Shown piece by piece: positions 37,287 to 49,299 of a DNA stretch of 64,000 nt. Every line of letters begins with the position of its first letter. Within the stretch, counting starts at the first letter, position 1. The translations under genes were made by a program, and so were the position numbers. Under the pieces are notes generated by a model, which saw only the letters and a list, made by a program, of their open reading frames with translations, searched no databases and had not been told where the DNA came from. The stretch is from Nageia nagi (lineage: Eukaryota; Pinophyta): contig JBITNC010000001.1 in assembly GCA_050084985.1 (NCBI GenBank), positions 202,864,001-202,928,000 of the forward strand. Reading direction: 5' to 3'.

Positions 37287-38303
37287 GTTATCTATGATAG
37301 AGTCATTCATCAATTACCAGATGGTCGAATAGTCAGTTCTTTGATTAGAAAAGAAGGACTTCCTCTTTCTCGTAAATCTCTCGAATTAGGAAAAAATGAA
37401 GTAGCAATACCTGCAAGTAATTTATCTCAAAGAGCTCCTTCAATAAAGTAAATAGAAAAATCTTACTCTTCAAAGGGAAGATTAGATAGAAGGACATCTA
37501 AATTTGTAGTAGAAGAGATACCTTCTTTTGAAGAACTAAAAGAATGAAGATGATTATATACAACAAAAATGGGTCAAAGATTCACAGAAGTATATGCCGA
37601 TGAGATTAAAAGGGCTGCGGAGATGCAATATCTCCTAGAGGAAGAAAATAGAAGAAATAATGAAGTCTTTAAAATTCAAGAACAAGAAGATAAATTAAAA
37701 GAAATGGAAGATAAACTTTTGATGGATAAAAAGAAATTAATAGAACAAGAACAAATAAACAAAGAGAGAAGTGAATTCCTGGAACAAGAAAAGAGAAGAC
37801 TTCATAAAGAGCATGAGATTCAACTACATTTAAGAGAATTACAACTTGAAGAATTAGAAAAAGAAAAAATCAAAAGGGAGCAACATCTATGTATGGAGAA
37901 AGAAAAACAAAGATAGTGGGAGGAATATCAAAGGATTAAAAATTGGAAACCCGAAACTCCTGAAGGAAGTCAAACACGGAGATATCAAGATCCTTACTTA
38001 GATAGACAAGAAGCAAGGGATAAAGAGGTAGCCATTTTGTTACAAAAGAAGAGGGATAAAGAACTAGAATTACAAAGATTATATGATAAACAAAAGCAAG
38101 ATTCTATTAAAATTTGGGTGGAACAAACTCAAAAGCAAATGAAACAACCTGATTACAAAGGAAGAGAGTTATACAGAAAAAGTATATACCAAGGACCTCC
38201 TAAAATCCCTAGTCTACGACACCAGTCACCTCTTAAAATATTGCCCCCACCACCATCGGAATTCCTTCTGACTATGAGTCTCACATGTCAAGATCAATCT
38301 TAG
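37287..38303 (+). pseudogene. E3 gag N-terminal region, coiled coil
   Basis: Frame-3 open pieces at 37263-37451, 37569-37916 and 38037-38303 are separated by single stops. The middle part is a long E/K/Q-rich coiled coil (about 37600-37915, LKEMEDKLLMDKKK), continuing as a charged helix (38037-38120) and a proline-rich end (about 38185-38255). Coiled coils of this kind precede the gag core in several plant gypsy elements and would help particle assembly. The frame changes between 38303 and 38378. The inner element's equivalent region has a different N-terminal composition. Confidence 0.7.
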
Positions 38304-38377
38304 AAAAGGATCCGAATACTCAAAGACATCATAGACATACTCAAGGTTGAAGAATTGATAAGGAATTAGAAGACTTT

Positions 38378-39577
38378 TTGAAGGATTTCATGAATCGAGA
38401 GATGAATGTTCAAGGGCTTAAGAAGTTAAATTATAAGAACATTTGTAATGAGCCTATTCATCCAAGTGTTCCAAAAAAGAAATTACCTTATAGGTTTGAA
38501 CTTCCTAAAATAGAACCATTTAAAGGAAGAGAAGATCCCAAAGAACACTTGAGAAAATTCACATTTTCTAGTTATCAGATAGCCAATGATGACTCATTGA
38601 TGTTATGTATGTTCCCTATGACACTTGCAGGTCAAGCTTTGGATTGGTATAATGGTTTACCTATACATAGTTTATATACATTCAAACAATTGGCTGATCA
38701 ATTTCTTGAGCACTTTAGAATCAATATTAAAGAAAAATCTTCCATTACGGATCTTACAAGATTACAACAATTTTCCGATGAAACCGTACAAGATTACATC
38801 TCAAGATGGCAGGCTATACTTACTAGTATGCCTTATACAATACCACAAGAAGAATTGGTTAAATTGTTTAGTCAAAGTTATCTAAGACCAATAGCTAGTG
38901 TTCTCCAAATTCAACAACATAAGACTTTTGAAGAAGCTATTGCATAGGCAGTAGTTATAGAAAGAGTTAAAATTCAAGATGGAGAACTGAAACTCAAGAA
39001 GAAGGAATACAAGAAGGGCAATCAACATGAGAATACTAGTAAACAACCACAAAGTAATCAAATAGCTATGATGGAAGATTCTAGTCAAGCTCCAAAAATC
39101 GAAGAAAATGTTGAACCTAAGCCTAAGAGAAATTTTACCCCATTATCAGAACCATTATCTGAGATACTTAAAAAATTATGTGATAATGGTATGATTACAT
39201 TACCTGAAATAAAACTGGAGAATCCTGATGCCAAAGGGAAAAAATGGTATAGAGAGAATGAATTTTGTGCTTATCATAGACAAAAGGGACATAAGACAAA
39301 TAGATGTCAAACTTTACATCATAAAATTCAAGACTTGATAGATGGTGGGAAAATAGATGTGGATAATCCAGTTGTGCCTTCGAATCAAAATTTAGGGATA
39401 TATCAAAATCCCTTACCTTCACATCAGGCTAATAATGTGGTGATTATCCCAAATCAAATGAACTATACATGCAATGATAAGGATACACCATTTATAGGGA
39501 CTATAGATGATTCAATACACATGATTGGTATAGCTACAAGAGCACAACAATATCAAGATAAACAAGATAACCCATGA
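38378..39577 (+). pseudogene. E3 gag core and zinc knuckle
   Basis: Frame-2 pieces 38378-38947 and 39068-39577 form one frame with one stop (TAG at 38945-38947). The first holds the retrotransposon gag domain (PF03732-like), with EPFKGREDPKEHLRKF, CMFPMTLAGQALDWYN and LVKLFSQSYLRPI. The second has a linker and an unusual knuckle, FCAYHRQKGHKTNRC (about 39264-39308), the C-x3-H-x4-H-x4-C pattern usual in Tat-type gag. Gag packages the RNA. This copy is only lightly damaged. Confidence 0.9.
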
Positions 39578-39676
39578 AAAAATCAATCGATATCAAATCC
39601 AAGTAATATACAACCTATACTTCCTCCATAACAACCTAAGGTTTCGATAAAGGGTGCTCTTCAATGACAATTAAAT

Positions 39677-41572
39677 ATGTCTCTAGTTAAGATGACTTTA
39701 TTTGAGCTATTACAACAGTCTAGGAGTTATAGGGAAGCTATGAATCAAATTCTACAAGAAATTCAAGTGGATATTAGTAACCTTGATAATTTTATTTCAA
39801 TAGTTGAAAGTTTGAAGATATCTCAACAACCTAGTATTACCTTCTACGAACAAGAAAGATTAAAAAATGATGGACAAGGTGGACTTGATCCACCTTTACA
39901 TATAATGGGTAAAGTAGATGGGAAATTGTTTAAAAGAATTCTGATAGATGAAGGGTCAGCTATAAATATAACCTCAGAGGCTGCATATAAAAATTTGAAT
40001 TTTTTAGATTCGCTTATCTTAGCTCCTTCTTTACAAATTAGGGCATTTAATGATGTAGTATGTTCAACTTTGGGATCAATTGTGCTAATGATTACAGTAG
40101 GGGCTAAGACCATGCAAACTTTATTACATATAATTGAAGGAAATATCATACAATATAACATTCTTTTAGGATGTCCATGGATTAGAGAAATGTAATGTGT
40201 CCCATCAACTTACCATGAATGTTTAAAATACATCTACAAAGATAAAGTTCATTGTGTGTTTAAAGATCCAGACCCTTATTCGCATTGTAATTTAATTTTA
40301 GATCCAAGTAAAGTGACATTACCATCTCCTAACTTATCAACCATATTGATGAACAAGAATACAAATCAATATGAAGTCATAAAAGGAAAAAGTGATATAG
40401 CTATAAAGGATAGAGATGCTTGGGAAAGGGTTGCTAAGACTTTAGACAAAAAATATGGAGCTTCTTCATCAAAACAAGTGAATACTACATCTAATAATGA
40501 CTCATCTAGTGTATATCCAGTGAAAGTTAAATTAATGGATTTAGGGATGGGAGAATATGATGTAGATGATGTGGTATTTAATATACCATCATTACAAGAA
40601 GTGGGTAAAGCATCTGAATCACCTAGTGTGATTGGAAAAATAGTACCTTTAGGGGAAGTACCTAATCAAACCATGTTTATCTATGCAAGAATAGTAGATC
40701 CGGTGTCAACAATACCCAATCAAACTGATGAAGGAAATTTTGATAATGATATGAAATATTTATCACCTTATTCAAGAACTTTTGTCTTAAACTATTTTAA
40801 TAAATGTAATTGGAAAGGACAAGGATTGGGTCGATATGAACAAGGTCCACGAGACATCATTGAATTACAATATCAATATCCCACTGATAAAAGGGGATTA
40901 GGTTATCAAAATGAATGTAAAATTCTTGCTAAATTAGAAAATTTAGAAGAAGAGAATTTGGATTATAATGAAGAGATTTTAGAGAAAGAATCCATAGTAC
41001 AAGAAAGTATTGATATAAGAGAAGAACAGTTAAGTGAAATGGATGTCTTAGAAGGGGTCAAAGTGCTCTTCATAAATAATACTGAGCCACCCTAGAACCA
41101 TTCGTGCTCACCAAGTGATATACAAGAAAAAATAAATAGAAATGTTGAATCATCAATCAGTTCATGTTTCGATATACCATCGGTAAATATGGTTATAATA
41201 AAAGAGAATGATGTTGAAGATCAAAATAGTGAACAAATAGATGAAGCCAATGAAAATCATGATTTAATCAAAATAATAGTCGATACTCCTACAGATGAAA
41301 TAATTGTCGATTTTTCTCTTATATCATCCAATCCTTTGGTACACGAATTCAAAAATGTAGATTACATATTTGATTCCTATAAAGATCAAGTATGCACGAA
41401 TGAGAAAATTCAAGAATGTGATGAAGAATATAGCATTAACAATAATGGTTGGATACCGGTACCAAATCAATTAGAAGAAGGATCGCATATGCTTACTGAA
41501 AAGGTCTTAGAAATAAATATCAGTAATGATCCTCAGAATCCTAAAATAATTCAATTAGGAGAAATCTCATGA
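39677..41572 (+). pseudogene. E3 aspartic protease and C-terminal extension
   Basis: Same frame as gag. The retropepsin core has ILIDEGSAINI near 39938-39970 (a D-E-G triad where D-T-G or D-S-G is common) and YNILLGCPWIREM near 40156-40194, followed by a stop at 40193-40195. The frame continues at 40256-41095 with a long extension (MGEYDVDDVVFNIP, SPSVIGKIVPLG, and a GQGLGRYEQG stretch like a G-patch, about 40815-40850) and at 41189-41572 with an acidic linker that normally leads into RT. The protease would cut gag-pol. Confidence 0.88.
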
Positions 41573-42969
41573 AAACTGAACAAGAAGAGATTATAACCTT
41601 ATTAAAAGAATGAGAAAAAGTATTCGCATGGTCATATGCAGACATGCCTGGAATAGAACCTAAACTAGTAGTGCATAATTTAGCCTTAAAGTCTGATGCT
41701 AAATCGGTTAAATAGAAATTACGTAAAATGCATCCTACTATAGCATTAATGGTAAAAGAAGAACTTCAAAAATTATTAGAAGCTAAATTTATACAACCTA
41801 TAGATTATTTGGATTGGATATCTAACATGGTACCTATGAAAAAACCAAGTGGAAAAATATGAATATGCACAGATTTCCGTGATCTTAACAAAGCTTGTCC
41901 CAAAGATGATTTCCCTCTACCTAACATTGATAGCTTGGTAGATTCAATAGCAGGACATGATATGCTATCATTAATGGATGGCTTTTCCAATTATAATCAA
42001 ATAAAAATAGCTCCTAAAGATCAACATAAAATAGCTTTTATAACTTCGTGGGGTATCTTTTGTTATAAAGTTATGCCTTTTGGATTAAAGAATGCTAGGG
42101 CAACTTATCAAAGGGCTATGACTTATATATTCCATGATTATATGCATGACATAGTAGAAGATTATGTTGATGATTTGTTGGTTATATCCAAACATCGAAT
42201 AGATCATGGAAAAGACCTAATTAAAGTATTGGATAGATTATTGGAACATAAAGTAAGATTAAATCCAAAAAAATGTGTTGTTGGTGTAACTTCAAGAAAA
42301 CTACTAGGATTTATTGTTTCTCGACAAGGAATTGAAATAGATCCTAATAAAGTGAAGGCAGTTGTAGATATGCCACCTCCTGCAAATCTTAAACAATTAC
42401 AGAGTTTACAAGGTAAGTTACAAGCCATTAGGAGGTTTATAGCTCAACTTTCGGATAAATGCAAACTATTTACAAAACTATTAAAAAAGGGGATAGAATA
42501 TCATTGGGGTAAAGAGCAACAAGATTCCTTCGAGGAAATTAAAAAATATTTATTATCTCCTCCTGTGTTAAGTCCACCTAGAAAAGATATACCCTTTTTG
42601 TTATACATTTCTGCTACTAAAACTGCCTTAGGAACAATGCTTGCTCAGAAGAATGAATATAATAAAGAGCAAGCTATATATTACTTGAGTAGAACACTTG
42701 TGAGTTATGAGATTAAACACATATATTTGGAAAAATTATGTCTTGTTGTCGTTTTCGCTACTAAAAAGCTCCGACATTACATGCTTAATCATACAACGTA
42801 TGTCATCTCTAAAGTGGACCCATTGAAATATATGATGAATAAAACCTATCAAAATTCAAGAACTACAAAGTGGATAATGCACCTAACTGAATTTGATTTG
42901 CATTTTATTGGACAAAAATCAATAAAAGGACAACTAATTACTGACTATCTCGCTGATGCTTCGTTATAA
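41569..42969 (+). pseudogene. E3 reverse transcriptase and RNase H
   Basis: Frame 1. The start overlaps the previous stop as ATGA, but this follows from a one-base deletion relative to E2. RT motifs: KLLEAKFIQPI, ICTDFRDLNKACPKDDF, MDGFSNYNQI, VMPFGLKNARATYQ, and the catalytic YVDD at 42163-42174. RNase H follows (FLLYISATKTALGTMLAQKN, YLEKLCLVVVFATKKLRHYM, about 42590-42790). Stops at about 41611, 41713 and 41860 break the RT N-terminus, each explicable by one base change; from 41935 to 42969 the frame is open for 344 codons. Confidence 0.92.
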
Positions 42970-43013
42970 GATAATAAACCACTTGTCATTGAATTACCTG
43001 ATGATAGGATATT

Positions 43014-43512
43014 TCAACTAGATGAAATAGAAATACCTGTAGAACTCGAAGACGAGTGGGATATGACAATACACTTTGATGGTTCTCGATGTGAACAAGG
43101 TGGTGGAGTAGGTGTTGTATTTATAACACCACAAGGAATCCCTATACCGTATTCATTTAAACTTAAATTTCCTTGTACTAATAATAATGTGGAATACGAA
43201 GCTTTGATATTAGCATTGAAAACCGCTATTAAATTAAAACTCAAAAGAATTAAGATTATTGGAGATTCTTTACTCATCATAAATCAAGTGAAAGGAATCT
43301 ATCAATGTAGAGAACCTTTACTTCAAAAGTATAAAGCATTAGTTGAGGAATTATTAAAATCTTTTGATCAATTTAGTATAGAAGCGACATCGAGATCATC
43401 TCATAGATTCACAGATGCTATGGCTTCTATTGGATCTCTTATCCTAGAAGATCCTAAAAAATATTCAATTCAAGTTGAAATAATTCAATTGTCTCAATCA
43501 TCATTACAATAA
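43014..43512 (+). CDS. E3 second (archaeal-like) RNase H
   Basis: After a stop at 42967-42969 the frame is open to 43512. MTIHFDGSRCEQGGGVGVVF gives the first catalytic aspartate in the DGS motif, CTNNNVEYEALILALKTA the glutamate, IKIIGDSLLIINQ the second aspartate, and HRFTDAMAS the last. All four acidic positions look intact. The domain belongs to the archaeal-like RNase H added to Tat-lineage elements besides their own RNase H. It is part of the pol polyprotein rather than a separate gene. An intact domain in a lightly damaged pol suggests relatively recent activity. Confidence 0.85.
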
Positions 43513-43619
43513 GAAGATGAAGAACAAAGTGTATTAAATATTGACGTAACGGATAAAGATAATTGGTACCAGGAATTGATAGAATTTTTAAAATTTGGAA
43601 CTCTTCCTGTAAACCTTAA

Positions 43620-44808
43620 TAAATCATCATGATGAGCATTTAAAATTAAAGCGGCTAAATATTGTTTGATAGGGGATATCTTGCATCGACGAAATTTCAA
43701 TGGTATATTACTTAGATGTCTCGAATGGAATGATAGTAAAAAATCTATGTCCTCCGCCCATGATGGAGTATGTGGAGGACATTTTAATGGTGTTGCAATT
43801 GTAAAGCAATTAATACGGATGGGGTATTATTGGCCTACTATGGAAAAGGATTATTGTGAATATGTTAAAAAGTGCTTTAAATGTCAACAATACTCTCATT
43901 TATTTTCACAACCGTCTCAGGAGCTACATCCTATACAATCACTTTGGCCATTCTCTAAATGGGCCTTAGATTTAATAGGATAAATTACACCTACATCCTC
44001 TAGTGGGCACAAGTTCATTATTATAGCAACTAAATATTTTACTAAATGGGTAGAGGCTATTCCCATGACTTCCACTACAGGTGCACGAATCACTGAGTTT
44101 ATAGAAAATTATATTATATGTAGATTCGGTATACCGAACCAATTAATTATGGATAATGGAAAGAATTTTAAAAATAAGGATGTAAAATGTATATGTGACA
44201 AGTATAAAATTAAACAAAGTTTTTCCACTCCTTATTATCCATAAGGTAATGGACAGGCAGAAGCTACTAACAAAACTATTTGGAACATTTTAGTAAAAAT
44301 AGTAAATGATGCTCATAAAGACTGACATATGCAAATACCGAAAGCCTTATGGGCTTATCATACTAGTGTACGCACTCCCATTGGGGCAATGCCATTCTCT
44401 TTAGTTTATGGAACAGAAGCCATCCTACCCATAGAGCTTGAGATACCATCTCTTAGAGTAAATCTAAGTGAGAAAAATACTGACGAGGAAGCAAGACAAA
44501 CTCACTTAGACTAGTTATTACTTTTAGATGAAAAACATATTAATGCTTTAGAGCACATGTGTGTTTATTAGAGGAGGATAAAATGAGCTTTTGATAAAAG
44601 AGCTTTAATTCATGAATTCAAAATAGGTGATTTGGTCTTAAAAGAAAATCAACAAACTTCACAACTAGAACGACAGCTTAGAGACAAGTTTGCTCCAAAT
44701 TGGTTAGGACCGTACATCATTAAGAAAAAATTTGGTAAGGGAACTTATCATTTATCAGATTTAGAAGGAAATGAAGAGCATGAACCTATAAATATAATGC
44801 ATCTCTGA
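43620..44808 (+). pseudogene. E3 integrase
   Basis: Frame 1, open pieces 43666-43983 and 44329-44514 with stops between and after. The zinc domain is complete: HDGVCGGHFNG for the histidines and CFKCQQ for the cysteines (about 43755-43890). In the core, WALDLIG near 43960 gives the first D, IMDNGKNFKNK near 44150-44180 the second and GQAEATNKTI near 44250-44280 the E. The C-terminal part (KFAPNWLGPYIIKKKFGKG, about 44688-44745) is the usual DNA-binding barrel. The frame ends at TGA 44806-44808. Stops at 43981, 44242, 44323 and 44512 lie mostly in CAA-, CAG- or CGA-like contexts. Confidence 0.9.
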
Positions 44809-44929
44809 CCCTTATATACATAAAAAGGGAAAAGTGTATATTAGTTTTCCTTTGTTTTATTTTATTATTAAAATAATAAATAAATAAAAATATTAATATT
44901 TGTCAAGTGTTAATGGTTAAAACAAAAAG

Positions 44930-46140
44930 ATGAATATGGCAAAGGAATCTACTGAAGGTAGCTTCGTACAACCACAAGTACGATTTCCACCGCCCAGATA
45001 TCCAGGTGACTTCACATTAACATATTTGAAACATAACTTTGATATGGATCTCTTGAATTATTTATGGTTGACTATTGATGAGCAATATGAAAGAACACAT
45101 AATATGTTTTGTGGTAGGAATACTGGTTGGGAAGTCACTTTCTTTGGATATGAAGCCTGTATTAATTTAGGCCCACAAATTTATTTTGCACATATGGAAC
45201 GAATATCATAAGAAATAATGGCCTTTTGTCTACAATGGCCTTATGGAAGGCCAAGTATCAACATAAGGTGTCAATTAACAAAGCCTTCACTCCTTTTAGC
45301 TAGGATGAATTGCATTGAATAATTAACTAAAAACTTGGAATGGATGGATGAACTCTTACCTTATTTACCTCATAAAAGGGTAACTTATGACTTTTCAAAT
45401 GCTTTTGTGGCCTTCCCTCCTAGAACATCACAACAACACTATAGGCAAATCAACAGTTTCTCTCACATACAAATGCGACCCATAATTAGGAAACAAAAGT
45501 TGGAAGAAAGACGAGCTTACCGTATTGCTGAACTTACAATGATAAATCAAATAAAGATTAGAAATGAGATTATCAAAAAATTATTAAAAGGACATAAAGT
45601 ACAGAATAATGGAAATTATCTTCCTAGGTTCAAAAATAGGTATGACAAAGATCTATGTATGAAAGTCATTCGTAACATTCCTACTTCCTTATATTCAAAC
45701 ATCTTTTCCATGCCTATTGAAATTCAATAAAAATTGGCCTTGACATTCTATGATATACGTGAATCTTACGATTGGGAGGTCAAAATAAATAGATCTTAGG
45801 TTATTGTTTGTATCGACGCATTTGAACTATGGTGTTCTCCTAAATCAGAATATGATCTAATGATATATTTCTGTCTCCTGTGGCCCATAGAAAAGCCTAA
45901 AATCATAATTGATTGTACTTACAACCGAACTTTAAGATATTGAGAATGAATCATCTTAATCGCCCAAACTGTGACTTCTAAACACTTAGATTATTGTGTT
46001 CCTGAAATTTGTCATAATCAAGTGATATTAGATTTTAATTTTTTGTTTAGTTCAACATATTGCTCATTTAATCCTGAGGCGGTTCAGACTCGATTTGAAC
46101 ACGTCCTAAATAGATTCCCAAGAAAAACTATAAAACCCTA
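44930..46140 (+). pseudogene. Unknown ORF downstream of E3 integrase
   Basis: About 400 codons in one frame from the ATG at 44930, with stops at 45209-45211, about 45320, 45728-45730, about 45797 and two near 45943-45949. The open pieces (93 and 131 codons) have balanced soluble composition, unlike the surrounding AT-rich noise, so this was a gene. It begins with a proline-rich stretch (QVRFPPPRYPGDFTLTYL), then aromatic-rich sequence (NMFCGRNTGWEVTFFGYEA), a basic helical segment (EERRAYRIAELTMINQIKIR, about 45500-45560) and a C-terminal part with FELWCSPKSEYDLMIYF. I recognise no family. It is in sense with pol, 121 bp after it, and is absent from the inner element. An envelope-like protein is not supported: I see no signal peptide or membrane span. 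Confidence 0.6.
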
Positions 46141-46655
46141 AAAAAAATAGAAAAATTATAAAATCCTAAAAATTTGAAAAATATAAAATACATAAAAATT
46201 ATAAAATTATAAAATCTACCTAGATGGAAACATCTAGAGGTCACTTGGCAATAGGGTGCCTTGCCCTTGTATGATGTGAGTATATGTTGTATGTCATTAT
46301 AAAAGTGGTTATCCTGTAAATGTGTAATGTGTGAAAAGGTCATTTTAGAATAATCTCCTTGTTATCACCACATTCACTTTGTCTTTTCTTTCATAAAGAG
46401 CTGATATACCATAGATGATAGAAAAACATAAAGTTTGTGTTTGAGGGAAAATCCATAAACTCCAAACACTTATAACATTAAAAAGTTCGAAGAGAATTTG
46501 AATGAAATCATTCTAAGAGACATTAAGAGTGAAAGATAAGGTAGATGTTGTAATAACTTGGTCGTTAAGCTAAAATCACCTAATTTGTTGTCATAAGTTG
46601 CATATTGTTTGTGTCTAGAACCACTTGTGTCGTTTTGTTAAATCATTCAAGATTA
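46141..46655. other. Non-coding 3'UTR of E3 before the tandem array
   Basis: An A-rich stretch (46135-46215) with AAAATTATAAAATC-type short repeats, then unremarkable sequence. No coding region is recognised. Confidence 0.5.
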
Positions 46656-47220
46656 TCATTACCTTTGAACATTATTAAAATTGCTTTTCTTTGGAAAGGA
46701 TAAGAATGATTATTTATTGTTCCCCTGACCAAGATAAAGTTAATGTTCATATGCATCCATTAAGTCACTAGTGTGTCATGTCAATCCATTTTACTATTAT
46801 CCATTACCTTTGAACATTATTAAAATTGCTTTTCTTTGGAAAGGATAAGAATGATTATTTATTGTTCCCCTGACTAAGATAAAGTTAATGTTCATATGCA
46901 TCCATTAGGTCACTGGTGTGTTATGTTAATCCATTTTACTATTATCCATTACCTTTGAACATTATTAAAATTGCTTTTCTTTGGAAAGGATAAGAATGAT
47001 TATTTATTGTTCCCTTGACCAAGATAAAGTTAATGTTCATATGCATCCATTAGGTCGCTGGTGTGTTATGTCAATCCATTTTACTATTATCCATTACCTT
47101 TGAACATTATTAAAATTGCTTTTCTTTGGAAAGGATAAGAATGATTATTTATTGTTCCCCTGACCAAGATAAAGTTAATGTTCATATGTACCCATAAGTC
47201 ATTAGTTTGTCATGTCGTTA
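46656..47220 (+). repeat. Tandem array of a 145-bp unit, about four copies
   Basis: The landmark ACCTTTGAACATTATTAAAA occurs at 46661, 46806, 46951 and 47096, giving an exact 145-bp period. Copies differ by only a few bases and the last is cut near 47220. It lies in the E3 3'UTR, the place where Tat/Ogre elements are known to carry tandem repeats. The unit is related to the shorter units at 56130-56480 in the inner element. Confidence 0.95.
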
Positions 47221-47725
47221 TGTCTATTGTAAAATTGCCAAGTGCAGAAAATGATGCATCTAATTCCATGAAAATATAATAAAATTATGTCTTTAAATAA
47301 CTTATCTTAGATTCATTTGTTTATTCATACCTATTATTAAACTACTTTTGAGTATCGATAACATCATTAAATTAATTTGTTGATATATATTTTATCATCA
47401 TAAATTATAAAAAGATAGCCTCAAAATTATACATCATACATTCCACAGTCAAAATCATACATCATACATTTTGAGATTACATCTATCATTAACATCCATT
47501 CATCATCAAATAATTAAAAGATGATTATGAGCTACCTAACATCACATTATACCCATACACATGTAAAATGAAAGTCATCATAACATCATATATCATACAA
47601 TGAATATCAAAGGTCCACCTATACATCATAACAGTCCAGCAAATGGTCATCCTAACATCATCATCAAATAAAACTGCATGGGTACAATAAGCATATAGAA
47701 AGATAACATCACAAAAAGAATATCC
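47221..47725. other. Non-coding sequence between the tandem array and the PMD gene end
   Basis: It contains a short duplication, AAAATCATACATCATACATT, near 47425-47475 and other ATCATA-rich sequence. It is the 3' flank of the antisense PMD gene and may hold its polyadenylation site. No coding region is seen. Confidence 0.5.
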
Positions 47726-47977
47726 TCATGGACTACCCCAACCATTGCCTGGTCTACTAGGACTGCTAGGTCATCTCTACCATCTATCAGTATCTCTAAT
47801 GCTCTAACCTAAAGGAGTAGTACCTACAGATCCTGTAGGACTACCCGGATGTTGAGCCTCTCATAACTCGACTGAACTGATAGCCCCTAAGGGAGATGCC
47901 CAAGGTGTACCACTCCTGCTAGAAATACCTTGAGACCTCTGGATCCTACTAGGTGATCCAACCGTGCCCTGTACACT
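47726..47977 (-). pseudogene. C-terminal end of the E3 PMD gene, cut off by the inner element
   Basis: On the minus strand from 47977 the frame reads as a Ser/Gly/Pro/Arg-rich tail (SPSRIQRSQGISSRSGTPW, then SPTGSVGTTPLG and RPGNGWGSP) ending at TGA 47728-47726. Four earlier stops interrupt it. Joining this to the piece ending at 59953, with one ACACT removed, restores continuity with the Pro/Ser-rich end of the main PMD piece. The low-complexity tail has no recognised function. Confidence 0.7.
47973..47977. other. Left target-site duplication of the inner element
   Basis: ACACT directly before the LTR start TGTAGACACC. It is identical to 59953-59957. Confidence 0.92.
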
Positions 47978-48828
47978 TGTAGACACCTAAAAATGTCCCC
48001 TCTTTAACCAAGTAAATATTGAAATAATCATAACTCTTTACACAAGCCTCAAATAAGATTGAAAACTTCATTATTGGATATCTCTCATTGAGTACATGCA
48101 AAATGAGTGGTCACATGACCCCTTTTTGATAAAAATTGACTATTTGGTGATCATTTCAATATTGTTATAAAAATTGCTAACCAATCACCGGCGTTCTCCT
48201 TGAAACGCCAGCGTTTTGAGCCAATCACCGACGTTCGATATCCAAACACCGATGACTCTGTAACAGCCAAATAGCAACCAAAACAATGAGGGAAAGTTGA
48301 AATGCTTCATTTCTCCAAGATGAGGTGGATAGAGGGGGTCAGTTACGACCTACGGTGGCTATTCACTTCCTCTTACCAGCCTTAAAACATCTCATCCAAA
48401 ATCTATAAATATAAGCTAATACAAAGCAAATAAGGGAGGAATGGAACCCAATTTTGAAGTAGGGTAATGCTACCAAAATCTTGTGAGCTTATACATTTTA
48501 TTATTTTATGCTAGTTTCATTTTAATACTTATCATACATAGATGCTTTGATGTTATTGTCTTTTGCATGTGTGTAGGATTTACAGGTTGCTCATATCAAG
48601 GGAAGAAGCAAGCAACTCAAAAACAATGAAGATTTAATACTCTTTATTTTGGCACATAGCATTTGTAAAAGTCCCTTCTAAGGGAAAATTGTAGTTTGAA
48701 CTAAGATTGAATATCATTTTGCAATTACAACATGTCTATCTATGTTATATAATTTGAGGTTCAATGAAGATTGAAGAATAATGTTATTTTATTTTATTCT
48801 ACATTCCAGCTCAATTTTCATTGCAACA
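47978..48828 (+). repeat. 5' LTR of the inner element (851 bp)
   Basis: Starts TGTAGACACC and ends TTGCAACA. It contains a TATA box at 48404, a block of CGCCGGCG-like motifs at about 48185-48255 and the conserved GCATGTGTGTAGGATTTACAGG near 48566. The adjoining sequence (TTCTGATTCTACC) has no obvious TGG-starting primer-binding site, so the priming tRNA is unclear. Confidence 0.96.
48404..48410 (+). promoter_or_regulatory. TATA box of the inner 5' LTR
   Basis: TATAAAT in the context AAAATCTATAAATATAAGC is conserved in all three family LTRs (also 59528 and 63235), at about 425 bp from the LTR start in the inner pair. Transcription would begin roughly 30 bp downstream. Confidence 0.7.
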
Positions 48829-48914
48829 TTCTGATTCTACCTTTCTATTCTTTGGTTTTTTGGATTTTTCCATGTACTACCTTCAAATTTCAGGTTCTGT
48901 GCTTTTTCAAGAAT

Positions 48915-49100
48915 TTGTTGCAGAAATGCTGATGATTGGTATTGAATGCCAGCGACTATAATAGAACACCGATGACTGTAACTAAACGCTGATGACTGGT
49001 ATTGAACACTGACATTTCTTGTAACTAAACGCTAGCGACTGTAAATAAATGCCAGCGATTGTAACTAAATGCTAGCATTTCCTGTATAAATGCTGATGAC
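48915..49100 (+). repeat. Short tandem repeats with a GCCAGCGACTGTAACTAAA unit in the 5'UTR
   Basis: About eight degenerate units of 20-25 bp (AACGCTAGCGACTGTAAATAA, ATGCCAGCGATTGTAACTAA and similar) follow each other. The core GCCGGCGA/GCTAGCGA also appears in the LTR and around the PMD start. Differences between units are mostly C/T and G/A, as expected from decay of CpG sites. Confidence 0.7.
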
Positions 49101-49299
49101 CCATTCTAGGTCATTTTTATCTCTTTTTGTTATTTTTGAAAAAATAAAATAAAATTATGTTATAGAAAAATATTTTTGAGTGTGATTTCTTTGCCTAGAG
49201 TGCATATAAGAATGGGTAGAAAAAGTTAAATGCATATCTTTTATTAATTTACTTTACGTATGAAGTTATGTATTTATTTTCATGCTTTGGGTGAAGGGC

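Noticed and set aside
41569-41572. ATGA stop-start overlap between the protease frame and RT frame of E3, as if by programmed frameshifting or reinitiation
   Set aside because: Measured between shared landmarks, E3 has 41 bases where E2 has 42 and one continuous frame. A one-base deletion in E3 is the simpler explanation.
44930-46140. Post-integrase ORF as a retroviral envelope gene
   Set aside because: No signal peptide, membrane span or cleavage site is visible. Position alone does not support it.
46656-47220. Regular repeats as a CRISPR-like array
   Set aside because: The 145-bp units abut without unique spacers and lie in a plant retrotransposon 3'UTR.
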